DNA of 64,000 nt from Thermoplasmata archaeon (lineage in GTDB: Archaea; Thermoplasmatota; Thermoplasmata; WALJ01). A program made the position numbers and the translations under genes. The stretch covers positions 25,494 to 89,493 of the forward strand of contig JALTFR010000047.1 in NCBI GenBank assembly GCA_027006785.1, in the 5' to 3' direction. The first letter of the stretch is position 1; each line of letters begins with the position of its first letter. Of this stretch, positions 26,493 through 35,086 are shown piece after piece. The notes beneath the pieces are model-generated. The model saw nothing but the letters and a program-made list of their open reading frames with translations. It made no database searches and was not told the DNA's origin.

Positions 26493-27446
26493 ATGGACGA
26501 TATAGAACAACTACCCGGCGTGGGGCCTGCGACCGCCGATAAGCTAAAGGATGCAGGATACGACAGCCTGATGGCGATAGCCGTCGAGTCTCCGAAGACC
26601 CTTGCGGAGGTTGCGGAGATAGGAGAGAGCACCGCAGCGAAGATAATCAACGCAGCGAAGAAGGCCGCCGATATAGGCAACTTCGAGAGCGGGGCAAAGA
26701 TAATGGAAAGGAGAAGGGAGATAAGGAAACTGACCACAGGCTCGGCAAATCTTGATGACCTTCTCGGAGGGGGTGTGGAGACAGAATCAATAACAGAGTT
26801 CTTCGGAGAGTTCGGCTCCGGAAAGACACAGGTCATGCACCAGCTGGCAGTTAACGCAACTCTGCCCGTGGAACATGGGGGTCTTGACGGAGAGGTGGCC
26901 ATAATAGACACAGAGAACACATTCAGGCCAGAGAGGATAATCCAGATGGTGGAGGGAGTGAACAAAAGGCTCAATCTGGACCTGACCCCGGACGATGTCC
27001 TTGCCAGAATACATGTTGCCAGGGCATACAACTCCAGCCACCAGATACTTCTAGGTGAGAAGCTCTTTGACATAGCGAAGGAGAGGGCCATAAGACTGGT
27101 GATAGTGGATTCTCTGACAGCGCACTTCAGGGCGGAATATGTCGGAAGGGGAGCGCTCGCCGAGAGGCAGCAACTACTTAACAGGCATATGCACAACCTT
27201 CTGAAGTTCGCCACACTGAACAGGGCCGCAATATGCGTTACCAATCAGGTGGCCGCAAAGCCGGATGCCTTCTTCGGAGACCCGACAAGGCCAATCGGAG
27301 GGCATATAGTGGGCCATACTGCCACATTCAGAATATACCTGAGAAAGTCAAAGGGAGACAGAAGGGTCGCCAGACTTATAGATTCCCCGAGCCTTCCGGA
27401 CGGTGAGGCCGTGATAAGGATAACAGAGGATGGGGTCACCGACTGA
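26493..27446 (+). CDS. radA: DNA repair and recombination protein RadA
   Basis: RadA is the archaeal strand-exchange recombinase. The N-terminal helix-hairpin-helix part ([19 protein letters not shown]) is followed by the ATPase core: Walker [10 protein letters not shown] near residue 104, [13 protein letters not shown], Walker [14 protein letters not shown], and the L2 region through [14 protein letters not shown]. Length 317 matches euryarchaeal RadA. The start was chosen at MDDIEQLPG. The open frame reaches 39 codons further, but those residues have no counterpart and a TATA box (CTTTATAA near 26454) sits inside them. Confidence 0.97.
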   Translation: MDDIEQLPGVGPATADKLKDAGYDSLMAIAVESPKTLAEVAEIGESTAAKIINAAKKAADIGNFESGAKIMERRREIRKLTTGSANLDDLLGGGVETESITEFFGEFGSGKTQVMHQLAVNATLPVEHGGLDGEVAIIDTENTFRPERIIQMVEGVNKRLNLDLTPDDVLARIHVARAYNSSHQILLGEKLFDIAKERAIRLVIVDSLTAHFRAEYVGRGALAERQQLLNRHMHNLLKFATLNRAAICVTNQVAAKPDAFFGDPTRPIGGHIVGHTATFRIYLRKSKGDRRVARLIDSPSLPDGEAVIRITEDGVTD

Positions 27447-27658
27447 ATTCAGTATATTTGCAACCGAAAGAGAGGCCGATTTCATGCTCTCGGATTTCAC
27501 AAAAATCACCGACTGATGGAGAATAACTATAAATGCCCATAAGTGAGAAGATTTAAATATAAATAAGGTAAAAAGATGCTTTTGATTGGCATGACGCCTA
27601 AGGAGCAGGTCCCGATCCATTCCCTCCTGAGCCCGGTGAAAAGATAGCTTGAATTTGT

Positions 27659-27829
27659 ATGACAGCTGAAAGAAGAGATCTTGAGGAAATAATCCTGAAG
27701 GAATACTGCAGGAAAAGGAGAGGTGAAGAAGAGGAAGGTTTGGATGGAATAAAACTCATCTCCGTAGGCATGATAATCATAGGTACAGCTATCATCCTCT
27801 ACGCCATATTCCTTTACCTGAGACAATGA
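27659..27829 (+). CDS. Small tail-anchored-like protein (56 residues)
   Basis: The frame has a charged N-terminal half (AERRDLEEIILKEYCRKRRG) and one C-terminal membrane helix (LISVGMIIIGTAIILYAIF) ending in YLRQ. This order is that of a tail-anchored protein. A strong TATA-like stretch (ATTTAAATATAAATAAGG near 27555) lies about 100 bases upstream. An 18-codon frame starting at 27589 sits closer to it and could be a leader. No strong ribosome site is seen before 27659, so expression is uncertain. Confidence 0.45.
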   Translation: MTAERRDLEEIILKEYCRKRRGEEEEGLDGIKLISVGMIIIGTAIILYAIFLYLRQ

Positions 27830-27907
27830 TTAAGAACATGTCTGGGGAACAAAAAGTATATAGGTAAGAAGACAATAAGCCCCCATACTCCCAAGGAGGA
27901 AATGATC

Positions 27908-28183
27908 ATGCTGGAAGAAATCTCAGAACTGATAGGGCTTCAGGTATACACATCCGATGGAATATACCTCGGAAATGTGGACAACATAGTAATAGACCTG
28001 GAGAACAGAAAGATAAACGGGCTCTTCATAGGAGATACGAATCCTCTTCTGGTTGAGGACTCGCTGCCTGTGAATGTGCCCTACAGGTGGGTGCAGTCTA
28101 TCGGTGATATAGTGCTTCTGCGCTATTTCCCAAAAAGGGTTTCCATGAAAAAAGGCTCGGAAAAGATTATGGAAACCTCTTAA
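27908..28183 (+). CDS. PRC-barrel protein, CdpB-like
   Basis: A 91-residue single PRC-barrel domain: EISELIGLQVYTSDGIYLGNV at the start, then DIVLLRYFP near residue 78. Euryarchaeal proteins of this form include CdpB1 and CdpB2, which in haloarchaea join the division machinery with SepF and FtsZ. FtsZ is also in this window, though 29 kb away. ATG 27908 was preferred over 27902 because AAGGAGG ends 8 bases before it. The TATA box is AGTATATAGG near 27855. endA follows 20 bases downstream. The division role is inferred from the family. Confidence 0.8.
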   Translation: MLEEISELIGLQVYTSDGIYLGNVDNIVIDLENRKINGLFIGDTNPLLVEDSLPVNVPYRWVQSIGDIVLLRYFPKRVSMKKGSEKIMETS

Positions 28184-28202
28184 ATAACCAAGAGGCGGGA
28201 CA

Positions 28203-29390
28203 TTGGGAAAGCTCTTTCACGGACACATAGAGAAAGATACTGTTATCGTTGAAGAGAGTGGGGAGGCCAGTGCGATCTATAACCGGAGCAGCACAGGTGA
28301 GATGGTAAAAGGAAAGCTTAGGCTCACAATGGTTGAGGCTTTCTATCTCATGAACGAAGGAAAGCTTGAGATTGACATATCAAAAAAGGACTTTCTTAAC
28401 AGAGCGCTCTCCACACCTGATTTTCAGACCAGATATCTCGTCTACCGCGAGCTTAGGAAAAGGGGCTTTCTCATAAGGGATGATACCTTCATGTACATCT
28501 GGAGGGGTGGTGAGCAGAAAGAGAAGGGAGAGATGAGGGTCTATCCTCTGGATGAAAAGAACATCTTCGATTTCTCAAAGGTCTATGAGATGGCCGGTAA
28601 AGAGGATGCAGATAAAGAGCATGAATATTACGGAATGGATGCAAAGTTCACAAAGAATGAAAGGAATAAGTCATGGCCGCCCAATACGCTCCAGCCGGAT
28701 GGACATGCAGAGCTCACAAAGAACGAAAGAAATAGAAGAAATTCCACGGAAGGAACCATTGAATCATCAAAAAATACAAAAATCGAGAGGGAAAGTGAAG
28801 CGCTGATATTCGCAATAGTTGATGGTGATGGTGACGTGACCTATTACTCTATATCCCGCTATTTTCCTGAAGGCCCGCACAGGACCGTGATAAATGAAAA
28901 GGGTGATGCCGTCCTTATGGACGATATGGGAATCATGCTGGATGCTTACGAGCCGTTCCACTCCTTTTTCTACGGAAAGAAGATGGACGACGCACTCTAC
29001 CTCTCCACTCTGGAATGCACATATCTGATGTCTAAAGAAGCGCTCCGCCTTACCGAGCATGGGAAGGAAGTTTCCTTGGATGAATTGCTGGAGAGGAGCG
29101 CTAAGAAGGACCCTGAGTTGATGGAGAAATTGAGGATCTATTCTGACCTCAGGGACAGAGGACTCATTGTGAGGACGGGTTTCAAGTACGGAACCCATTT
29201 CAGAGTGTATATGAAAGATGTGGAGCAGCATGCAAAATACCTTGCCCATGCGGTCCCTGAGAACTACAAAGGCACATGGCCCGAGATAAGCAGAGGTGTC
29301 AGGCTGGCCCACGGTGTCAAAAAGGAATTCCTGATGGCCGAAGCATCAAAGAAAGCAAGATACCTGAGGATAAAGAGGGTCAGGCTTTAG
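28203..29390 (+). CDS. endA: tRNA-intron (splicing) endonuclease, tandem-domain form
   Basis: EndA cuts introns at bulge-helix-bulge folds in tRNA and pre-rRNA. At 395 residues it is the homodimeric form with two fused halves. The N-terminal half (residues 1-115) is the degenerate structural copy. The C-terminal half carries the catalytic set: Tyr in FKYGTHFRVYM, His in AKYLAHAV and Lys in HGVKKEF, followed by YLRIKRVRL. Between the halves lies an insert of about 70 residues rich in Lys, Glu and Asn with TKNERN twice. The start is TTG with GGCGGGA upstream. The likely substrates here include the 16S processing stem. Confidence 0.92.
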   Translation: MGKLFHGHIEKDTVIVEESGEASAIYNRSSTGEMVKGKLRLTMVEAFYLMNEGKLEIDISKKDFLNRALSTPDFQTRYLVYRELRKRGFLIRDDTFMYIWRGGEQKEKGEMRVYPLDEKNIFDFSKVYEMAGKEDADKEHEYYGMDAKFTKNERNKSWPPNTLQPDGHAELTKNERNRRNSTEGTIESSKNTKIERESEALIFAIVDGDGDVTYYSISRYFPEGPHRTVINEKGDAVLMDDMGIMLDAYEPFHSFFYGKKMDDALYLSTLECTYLMSKEALRLTEHGKEVSLDELLERSAKKDPELMEKLRIYSDLRDRGLIVRTGFKYGTHFRVYMKDVEQHAKYLAHAVPENYKGTWPEISRGVRLAHGVKKEFLMAEASKKARYLRIKRVRL

Positions 29391-30238
29391 TCATTTGTTC
29401 TGCTTTTTACGGTCCGTCTGGCCATCAGTCCGCCAAGCCCGAGCCACAGAGATATTGTGGTAAATAGAAGAAGACCCGGGGAAAAACTGGTAATACATCC
29501 CTCACAGCTACAAGCGGAACCGACTAGGAACAATATTGAGAAAAGTAGGGTATACAATCCCCAGACGGTCAAAGAAAGTGAAAAATCGACCAGCCTTTCG
29601 GTCGCTTTTCCTCCTGTTATACTGAGAATAAGAGACTCCTCTGTAGGGAGCGTCAGTATTGCAATAAGAAAAAGAATGAAATAAAAGGCAAGCACATCTC
29701 CTACCCTGCCTCTGATGGAGGCTGTAGAGAAAAGGAGCAATAGAACAAATATAAAGGAAAGAATGATGTTGAGAGCAAGCACATACAGTTTTTCCCGCTC
29801 AAAGAGCTTCAACCCTTTCTTTTTTGCCATGAATGCCGCAGTAATGGTTGAAATGAGGAAACCAAACATAATAAAATAGTATCCATATTCTATGGACACA
29901 TCTTCCGTCTCATTTCGTAGCATGTTGAGAGGAAATAATACGAAGACCAGGATGCCCAGCAAACCTATCGCCTCAATCCCGTAGTATCTTTTTGTGAAGA
30001 GGCAGAGAAAGCCACCCACCACAAGAGGAAGAACAAACACCACATAGAAATAGGAATCGAGAGTTGATATATATCCAATCTCATGATGGATGGTTATGGA
30101 AGAAGGAAGGAACACAAAGGAGAGTGTGAGCAAAAGGCCGGTCGAAATCAGCAATTTTCCGATTTTCTCTGTTTTCCGGCGTTCATCAGGCCTCGAAGGC
30201 TCGTCCTGAACGGTCAAATCCTCTGCATTCATACTCAC
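29387..30238 (-). CDS. Polytopic membrane protein of unknown function
   Basis: 283 residues with a charged N-terminal 30 residues and about eight hydrophobic helices. A short loop CSCEGC near residue 247 could hold a disulphide or metal. No transporter signature is seen. The gene ends by overlapping the 3' end of endA by four bases, convergently. ATG codons at 30238 and 30232 are both possible starts. Confidence 0.65.
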   Translation of the reverse strand: MSMNAEDLTVQDEPSRPDERRKTEKIGKLLISTGLLLTLSFVFLPSSITIHHEIGYISTLDSYFYVVFVLPLVVGGFLCLFTKRYYGIEAIGLLGILVFVLFPLNMLRNETEDVSIEYGYYFIMFGFLISTITAAFMAKKKGLKLFEREKLYVLALNIILSFIFVLLLLFSTASIRGRVGDVLAFYFILFLIAILTLPTEESLILSITGGKATERLVDFSLSLTVWGLYTLLFSILFLVGSACSCEGCITSFSPGLLLFTTISLWLGLGGLMARRTVKSRTND

Positions 30239-30394
30239 ACATCCTGTGGCGATTCATCAATCAATATGCCCGGCGCTCTGTCAACGCAGGACGCAAAGAG
30301 CTTTGGTCACGCCGTCCTCGCGATTTGCGGATTTCATTTTCTTCCGTTTCCTCCTGCGCTTTCACATTGCCGTTCATGGCCCCGGTCTTTACGG

Positions 30395-31831
30395 CTACTC
30401 ACTGTTTTTTATCTTCTCAATCTCCGCCTTAAGGTTCTTCTCCATTATGTCAAGATGGCGGTTCGTTGATTTGAGGATCATATCCACCTTCTTTTCGATC
30501 TCTGCCACCTGCTTCTTCATGGACTCTATTTCATCCTTAACAGGTTCCATATCTGGAGCGCTCCCCTTCGCTGATGCCAGAGCGTCTATCTTCTCCCCAA
30601 GTTCGGATGAGATTCCCGGAGCGCCTTTCATGGAGTTAAGGGATTCTATGTCAAGTGCATCCAGCTTCTTTCCGTATTCCTCCACCCTTTTCACCCTCTC
30701 CTCAAGCTCTCCGAGCATCTGGGTAACGGATGTCATCTCCTCGAACTCTCCGACAAGCCTGCGGAGTATGTCCATATCCTTTTTCATCTCCTCCTCGAGT
30801 TCCTTTATAGAGAGCATCCTCTTCTGAAGGTCGTCTATCTGCGCCTGAAAATCACTTAATTCTTCTATGGAACTGAGTCTTCTCCTTATTTCGTCTATCT
30901 TTGCGGCCATGTTCCCTATGTCCTCAAGCTCCTTTATTGATTTGGACAGGCCTTCCGTGTCTATACTTTCGAGCTTCTTTGCGAGTTCCTCAACCTGTTC
31001 CTTGACATCCAACCCTTCCAGCGCCTTTGAGATGTCGTCCTTCATTCCCTGGATTTCCTCAGAGACATGGGCCAGGTCCTTTATCTTGCTCATCTGGGCG
31101 ACGGCCTCTTTCATCCCTTCAAGGTCGGCGGATATGCTCTTTATCGCCTCTATGCTGCTGGCAAGATCTTTAAGCGCTTCCATCGAGCCGTCAACTCCCG
31201 GAATCCTGGATATCTCGATACCTATTCTCTCATCGAGCGCTGCGATGTCCTCGCTCATCTCATCCAGTTTCATCGAGAGCTTTGTGATGCTCTCCTGGTT
31301 GTGTGATATTATCTTATAAGAATCAGCACCGTTCATGACTATGTTCTCTATGCTCTCGGACAATGAGTTTATCTTCTCTTCCATACCGGAGAGCGCGGGC
31401 TTCATGCTTTCCTCAACAAGCTCGGATATCTGTTTGTTCAACCCATCCTCCATTCCGGCAAGTCTTTCATCCATCATGGTGTTCAGTCCGCTCTTCAACT
31501 CTTCCATGCTGTTCATCAGGAAGTCGCGCATCTCGATGAGCGCTCCCCTTTCTTCTTTCATAGCTTCCAAGACCTGCATGTTGAACCTGCTCTGTTTCTC
31601 TTCCATGCTTGATATTTCTGTGTAAAATTCCGTCTCAAGTTCATCAAATGCCTGAATCATGAGATAGACTATCCAGTGCTCCTTGCCCTTTATCTCCTTG
31701 AAATAGCTTTCGTCAACCTTTCTACGGCTCATTTTGCTTCCGGCAAGGTCTTTTACGCTCTTTACGAGCTTTTCTTTTACGCTATGAGGCGGCCCATCTT
31801 TCACAGTATCCCGGCCCACAATAATACTCAT
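30395..31831 (-). CDS. Long coiled-coil protein
   Basis: 478 residues, nearly all heptad-patterned coiled coil from about residue 60 to the C-terminus, with a globular-looking N-terminal section (KVDESYFKEIKGKEHWIVYL). The repeated Met, Glu, Ile and Ser content (MEEKINSLSESIENI, KELEDIGNMAAKIDEI) resembles methyl-accepting signalling helices or SMC arms, but there is no ATPase, HAMP or membrane segment. A TATA-like TCTATAAAG is only a few bases before the first ATG, so a start at Met34 (31732) is also possible. A structural role is likely. Confidence 0.7.
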   Translation of the reverse strand: MSIIVGRDTVKDGPPHSVKEKLVKSVKDLAGSKMSRRKVDESYFKEIKGKEHWIVYLMIQAFDELETEFYTEISSMEEKQSRFNMQVLEAMKEERGALIEMRDFLMNSMEELKSGLNTMMDERLAGMEDGLNKQISELVEESMKPALSGMEEKINSLSESIENIVMNGADSYKIISHNQESITKLSMKLDEMSEDIAALDERIGIEISRIPGVDGSMEALKDLASSIEAIKSISADLEGMKEAVAQMSKIKDLAHVSEEIQGMKDDISKALEGLDVKEQVEELAKKLESIDTEGLSKSIKELEDIGNMAAKIDEIRRRLSSIEELSDFQAQIDDLQKRMLSIKELEEEMKKDMDILRRLVGEFEEMTSVTQMLGELEERVKRVEEYGKKLDALDIESLNSMKGAPGISSELGEKIDALASAKGSAPDMEPVKDEIESMKKQVAEIEKKVDMILKSTNRHLDIMEKNLKAEIEKIKNSE

Positions 31832-32537
31832 TCTTTATAGACTTTTTGCGTAAAAAGTTACTCATCTGAAAAATAGAGGCAGGACTTCACATATGGAAGC
31901 AAAAAACATGAAAAAGACACCAAGAGAACATAAATTAAAAGACTATTGAGCGAAGGATTTGTAGACTGGGCTTTTATTATCAGAATAGAGAAGAGAGACT
32001 CACAGGGCGCTGCTCGGAGCATAAGAGACACAGTTTTACAGTCACGAATGCAGGCATAAAGACTGAGAGTATCTGGAGAGCATCTGTGAGGAAGAGCATA
32101 AGAGACACACTTTTCCAACCATACTCACAACAGAGTTCCAGTGGAAATAGAGGGGTCTCCCCCTTGAAAAGACAGGAACAATAGTGAGAAGTCACCATCT
32201 TATGGGAGATGTGCAAGAAAATTAGCCCGTCTCATCTGAAGATATCGAAGGAGCAAGAGAGCCCTTTGAAACCTGAAAGAGTACCAAAAGCCTCATTTAT
32301 CATGCTGGCATGTTGAAAAGCATGATGGGGACGGCGCAATTCATTAATCAGAGATTCACAGGTCAGTATAGTAGCAGCACATCTCCGGACATTCAGAGAG
32401 TGTCACTTTTGCAACAACTTCAGGAAAAGAGTTACATATGCATTACAATTCTTCCATAGGAAATAGGAATGATTCATGGTAACAATCCTAAAACTCAGGC
32501 GAAAGTCTATAAACCACCACATATATATGAACATATC
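31832..32537. other. Intergenic region with a short direct repeat, no gene seen
   Basis: No convincing gene on either strand in about 700 bases. GAGCATAAGAGACACA occurs at 32017-32032 and again at 32094-32109, 77 bases apart. A TATA-like CTATAAACC near 32507 belongs to the next gene. The two minus-strand frames here lack starts with promoters and have unusual composition. Confidence 0.5.
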
Positions 32538-33524
32538 ATGAGTAAAACAGTCTCTGCATCAGACCTTGAAAAATACGCATACTGCCCGCTTAGCTGGTGG
32601 CTCAGCAGAGACCAGAGCGAGAGGAGCGAAGCGGAGATTGAAGGGAGTGAGAAGCACAGGAAGGAGGAGGGCAAGGTAAACGAGATAGCGATAAAGGAAA
32701 GGGAAAGTCAGAGGCTGGAAACGACGATACTTTTCTTTTCATTCATGGCCAGTACGATTTCCATATTCGGTATGATCCTATGGCTCCCTGATTCGAGGGT
32801 TATGTCGGCCATATTGCTTGTTGAGGCGCTCCTCTGGCTGATTTTTTCACTTTATTTCCTCACCATGCTGGAAAAGAGCAGGAAGAACAGAAATCTTCTG
32901 GAAAGGCTAACTGCCCTTACAGCAATAGGATCCATAGTTGTTGCGATATACTCCCTCGGATTTGTATTTCCAAAAAACACAAGTCTGGCAATGATAATGC
33001 AGATATCAGCTCTTGTCTGGTTGATGGTAGCAACGACCATATTATGGAAAGAGTCCCACATAGAACAGTATGTAAGAAAGCAGAGGAAAAAGTTAGACCT
33101 CCCCGATGGAGTGATTGTCTATGTTGATATGGACAATGAGAGTTCAGAAGTTCTTGAGTCGGCCAAATATGGTTTGAGAGGAAGGCCTGACCACATAATA
33201 GAGAGGGATGGATACTACATCCCGGTGGAGCTGAAGACCGGAAGGACGCCCAGGGGGCCGCTGTTCTCACACATCGTCCAGCTGGGCACATACGGGCTGA
33301 TAATAGAGGACATAACGGGAAAGAGGCCGCCGTACGGCATATTGAAGTACCCTGAGAAGAGCTTTGAGATAGAGTTCACCGACGAACTGCGCGACATCGT
33401 ATTGAAGAAAAGGGACGAACTTCTGAGGGATCTGGAGCGCGGCGAGGCCCATAGGAACCACCATAGGCCGGGAAAATGCAGGGCGTGTTCCAGAAGGAAG
33501 ATATGCCCCGAGAGGCTGGATTAA
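32538..33524 (+). CDS. Membrane-embedded Cas4-like PD-(D/E)XK nuclease
   Basis: About 328 residues. Cys16 in YCPLSWWL and three C-terminal cysteines in CRACSRRKICPE (near 314-323) form the set that binds an iron-sulphur cluster in Cas4 and AddB-type nucleases. The nuclease core is present: GRPDHI near residue 215, PVELKTGR near 229 and QLGTYGLI near 245. Unusually, two pairs of hydrophobic helices (about 58-105 and 120-165) are inserted between the first cysteine and the nuclease core, so the enzyme should sit at the membrane. No CRISPR array or other cas gene is in the window. The start at MSKTVSASDLEK follows CTATAAACC by about 25 bases. Confidence 0.82.
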   Translation: MSKTVSASDLEKYAYCPLSWWLSRDQSERSEAEIEGSEKHRKEEGKVNEIAIKERESQRLETTILFFSFMASTISIFGMILWLPDSRVMSAILLVEALLWLIFSLYFLTMLEKSRKNRNLLERLTALTAIGSIVVAIYSLGFVFPKNTSLAMIMQISALVWLMVATTILWKESHIEQYVRKQRKKLDLPDGVIVYVDMDNESSEVLESAKYGLRGRPDHIIERDGYYIPVELKTGRTPRGPLFSHIVQLGTYGLIIEDITGKRPPYGILKYPEKSFEIEFTDELRDIVLKKRDELLRDLERGEAHRNHHRPGKCRACSRRKICPERLD

Positions 33525-33844
33525 TCCCTTTTCATCTCTTCCTTCAGTCCCTCGAGTTCCTTTCTTATCTCCTTCAATTCCTTCTTTATCTCGCTTATTC
33601 CTTCCATGGTTCCCTCTTCAAAGGGGGTGAAGGTCTCGGAGGCCAGAGCCCGATGAGTTATCACTATGCCGAGAAATACCGCACCGACAACAGCAAGAAG
33701 AGCGATTATTACAAGGACAAATACGAAAACCAGGAACTGGGCCATGGGGTCTATTCGAAAGACACCGGTCATTATCCCGATGGCAAGGGCGGCCAGGAAT
33801 ATGGCCAGAGCGAACCACACCCAGTATCTGTTTCTGGAGTTCAT
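33521..33844 (-). CDS. Small membrane protein with C-terminal coiled coil
   Basis: 107 residues: two membrane helices (about 8-28 and 36-62), then a charged helix of KEL/KEI heptads (EIKKELKEIRKELEGLKEE) likely to pair with itself or a partner. Its ATG overlaps the stop of the upstream lipoprotein-like gene by four bases, so the two are translated together. It ends against the Cas4-like gene, overlapping it by four bases. Function unknown. Confidence 0.7.
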   Translation of the reverse strand: MNSRNRYWVWFALAIFLAALAIGIMTGVFRIDPMAQFLVFVFVLVIIALLAVVGAVFLGIVITHRALASETFTPFEEGTMEGISEIKKELKEIRKELEGLKEEMKRD

Positions 33845-34305
33845 TTCTTCGGCTCCGTTTTGGAGAGATACATCGTTGTTATAAAATATGTCGTTCCCTC
33901 AAGGTCTATTCTATGGGTCCCGGATTGGTCTGTAACGGTGTATTCTGGAAGGGGCGGGTTCATAAGGACCGTTGCGTTGTAGTAATAGGTCTCAATATCG
34001 GAACCCTCTTCAGGAAGGTCGAGGACCGTTATGTTAAGCGTGAAATTCTCACTCTTCGTCAATGCAGTAGCCTGAAATGTTCTGTTCCTGTCATACAGAG
34101 TTCGGTTATCCACCTTTATGACTATCCGCTCGTACCTGTAGTCCGACATGCCATGCACATATATGGCGAAGCCTTCACCATCCACATAATCCACTATGAC
34201 CTTGGGAATACGGGAGATTGGTGGCGGTGCAGGAGGATTCAGACAGCCGAGGCTGGCAACCACGAGCATCAACACAGCCAGCACTCCTAAATACCGCCAA
34301 TCCAT
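33841..34305 (-). CDS. Predicted lipoprotein with extracellular beta domain
   Basis: 154 residues with a signal helix ending in the lipobox-like VASLGC, then a proline-rich spacer (PPAPPP) and a beta-rich domain with several sequons (NRT, NFT, NIT, NAT). Lipid anchoring at the cysteine is the likely fate. A TATA box (GTTTTAAATA on the minus strand near 34333) lies about 25 bases upstream. Cotranscribed with the following membrane coiled-coil gene. Confidence 0.7.
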   Translation of the reverse strand: MDWRYLGVLAVLMLVVASLGCLNPPAPPPISRIPKVIVDYVDGEGFAIYVHGMSDYRYERIVIKVDNRTLYDRNRTFQATALTKSENFTLNITVLDLPEEGSDIETYYYNATVLMNPPLPEYTVTDQSGTHRIDLEGTTYFITTMYLSKTEPKK

Positions 34306-34335
34306 ACATGAGCATCGCAGGACTGGTATTTAAAA

Positions 34336-35040
34336 CTAGTCTTTGAGCGAATAGCTTACCACGACGCTCTGACGCTCTCTAAGGTCCTTCAGGTGAAGCA
34401 GTTCCACCTCAGTTCCTTTTTCCCTCAAAAGATTTGCGATGCCCTCAAGGTGCGCATCACCCAGCACCGCCACGACCCTTCCGTAGCGCTCCGCCGCCGC
34501 ACCTATCCTTTCGGACATATGCAGGTTCCTCTCATCTATCAGCAGGCGCTTTATGGTGGGGAACATCCTTCCGAGCTCCTCGATGTATGCTCCCTCATCC
34601 TCCTGATACCTCTTCATCTCGGCCTCCACGCTGGTCTTTTTTCTGGACGGAAGGAAGAGCGCTCCGAAGAACCTCAGTTTCTCGCGCCAGCCCATCTCCT
34701 TCATCATCCTTTTGAAGAGAAGGGACACATCGTCATCCACGAGAAGAAGGGGAGCGCCTATCATTCGGGCCGCCTCGGCGGCCGCCAGCATCTCCTCCCC
34801 TGCCTGCACTCCGTAGGCATCTCCAAGGGAATCCTGTATATTTGCCAGCCTGCGGTATATGAAGGGCAGCTCTTTCTTAGCCTCCTCGACCTCTTCTGGG
34901 TGGGTGAGCGCATAGTATCTGTTCCTGTCCAGTTCTATACAGACCGCGGACGGGGCTATGGAGAGTATCTGCTGCTTTATCAGGCCCTTGACATCGAAGA
35001 CATGCGCCACGCCCAGCAGGTAGGCCCTGCCCTTTTCCAT
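34336..35040 (-). CDS. TraB/PrgY-like family protein
   Basis: About 234 residues. Segments typical of the TraB family are LLGVAHV at the start, CIELDRNRYYAL near residue 37, LLIDERNLHMSERI and VLGDAHLEGIANLL near the end. The family is related in fold to gut/Tiki metal-dependent proteases and was named for pheromone shut-down in enterococci; the archaeal role is unknown. Many archaeal members have C-terminal membrane helices, which are missing here. The start at MEKGRAYLLG was chosen because a TATA box lies about 20 bases before it; the longer frame crosses the promoter and the divergent gene. Confidence 0.8.
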   Translation of the reverse strand: MEKGRAYLLGVAHVFDVKGLIKQQILSIAPSAVCIELDRNRYYALTHPEEVEEAKKELPFIYRRLANIQDSLGDAYGVQAGEEMLAAAEAARMIGAPLLLVDDDVSLLFKRMMKEMGWREKLRFFGALFLPSRKKTSVEAEMKRYQEDEGAYIEELGRMFPTIKRLLIDERNLHMSERIGAAAERYGRVVAVLGDAHLEGIANLLREKGTEVELLHLKDLRERQSVVVSYSLKD

Positions 35041-35055
35041 GAAAGAGCAACGAAG

Positions 35056-35067
35056 GCGATATATATA
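35056..35067. promoter_or_regulatory. Palindromic TATA element shared by divergent genes
   Basis: The run CGATATATATAAG lies 16-27 bases before the minus-strand TraB-like start and 20-31 bases before the plus-strand phosphatase start. ATATATAT is self-complementary, so one site can bind TBP in either direction. AAGCGCTC follows directly. Confidence 0.55.
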
Positions 35068-35086
35068 AGCGCTCCCTGCCAGTGCT

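Noticed and set aside
29276..29467. Short plus-strand frame at the end of endA
   Set aside because: Out-of-phase shadow of the endonuclease gene.
31858..32216. Two overlapping minus-strand frames in the gap before the Cas4-like gene
   Set aside because: No start signals, poor codon pattern and the direct repeat runs through both.
32538..33524. A CRISPR-Cas locus around the Cas4-like gene
   Set aside because: No repeat-spacer array and no other cas genes are visible within the window.
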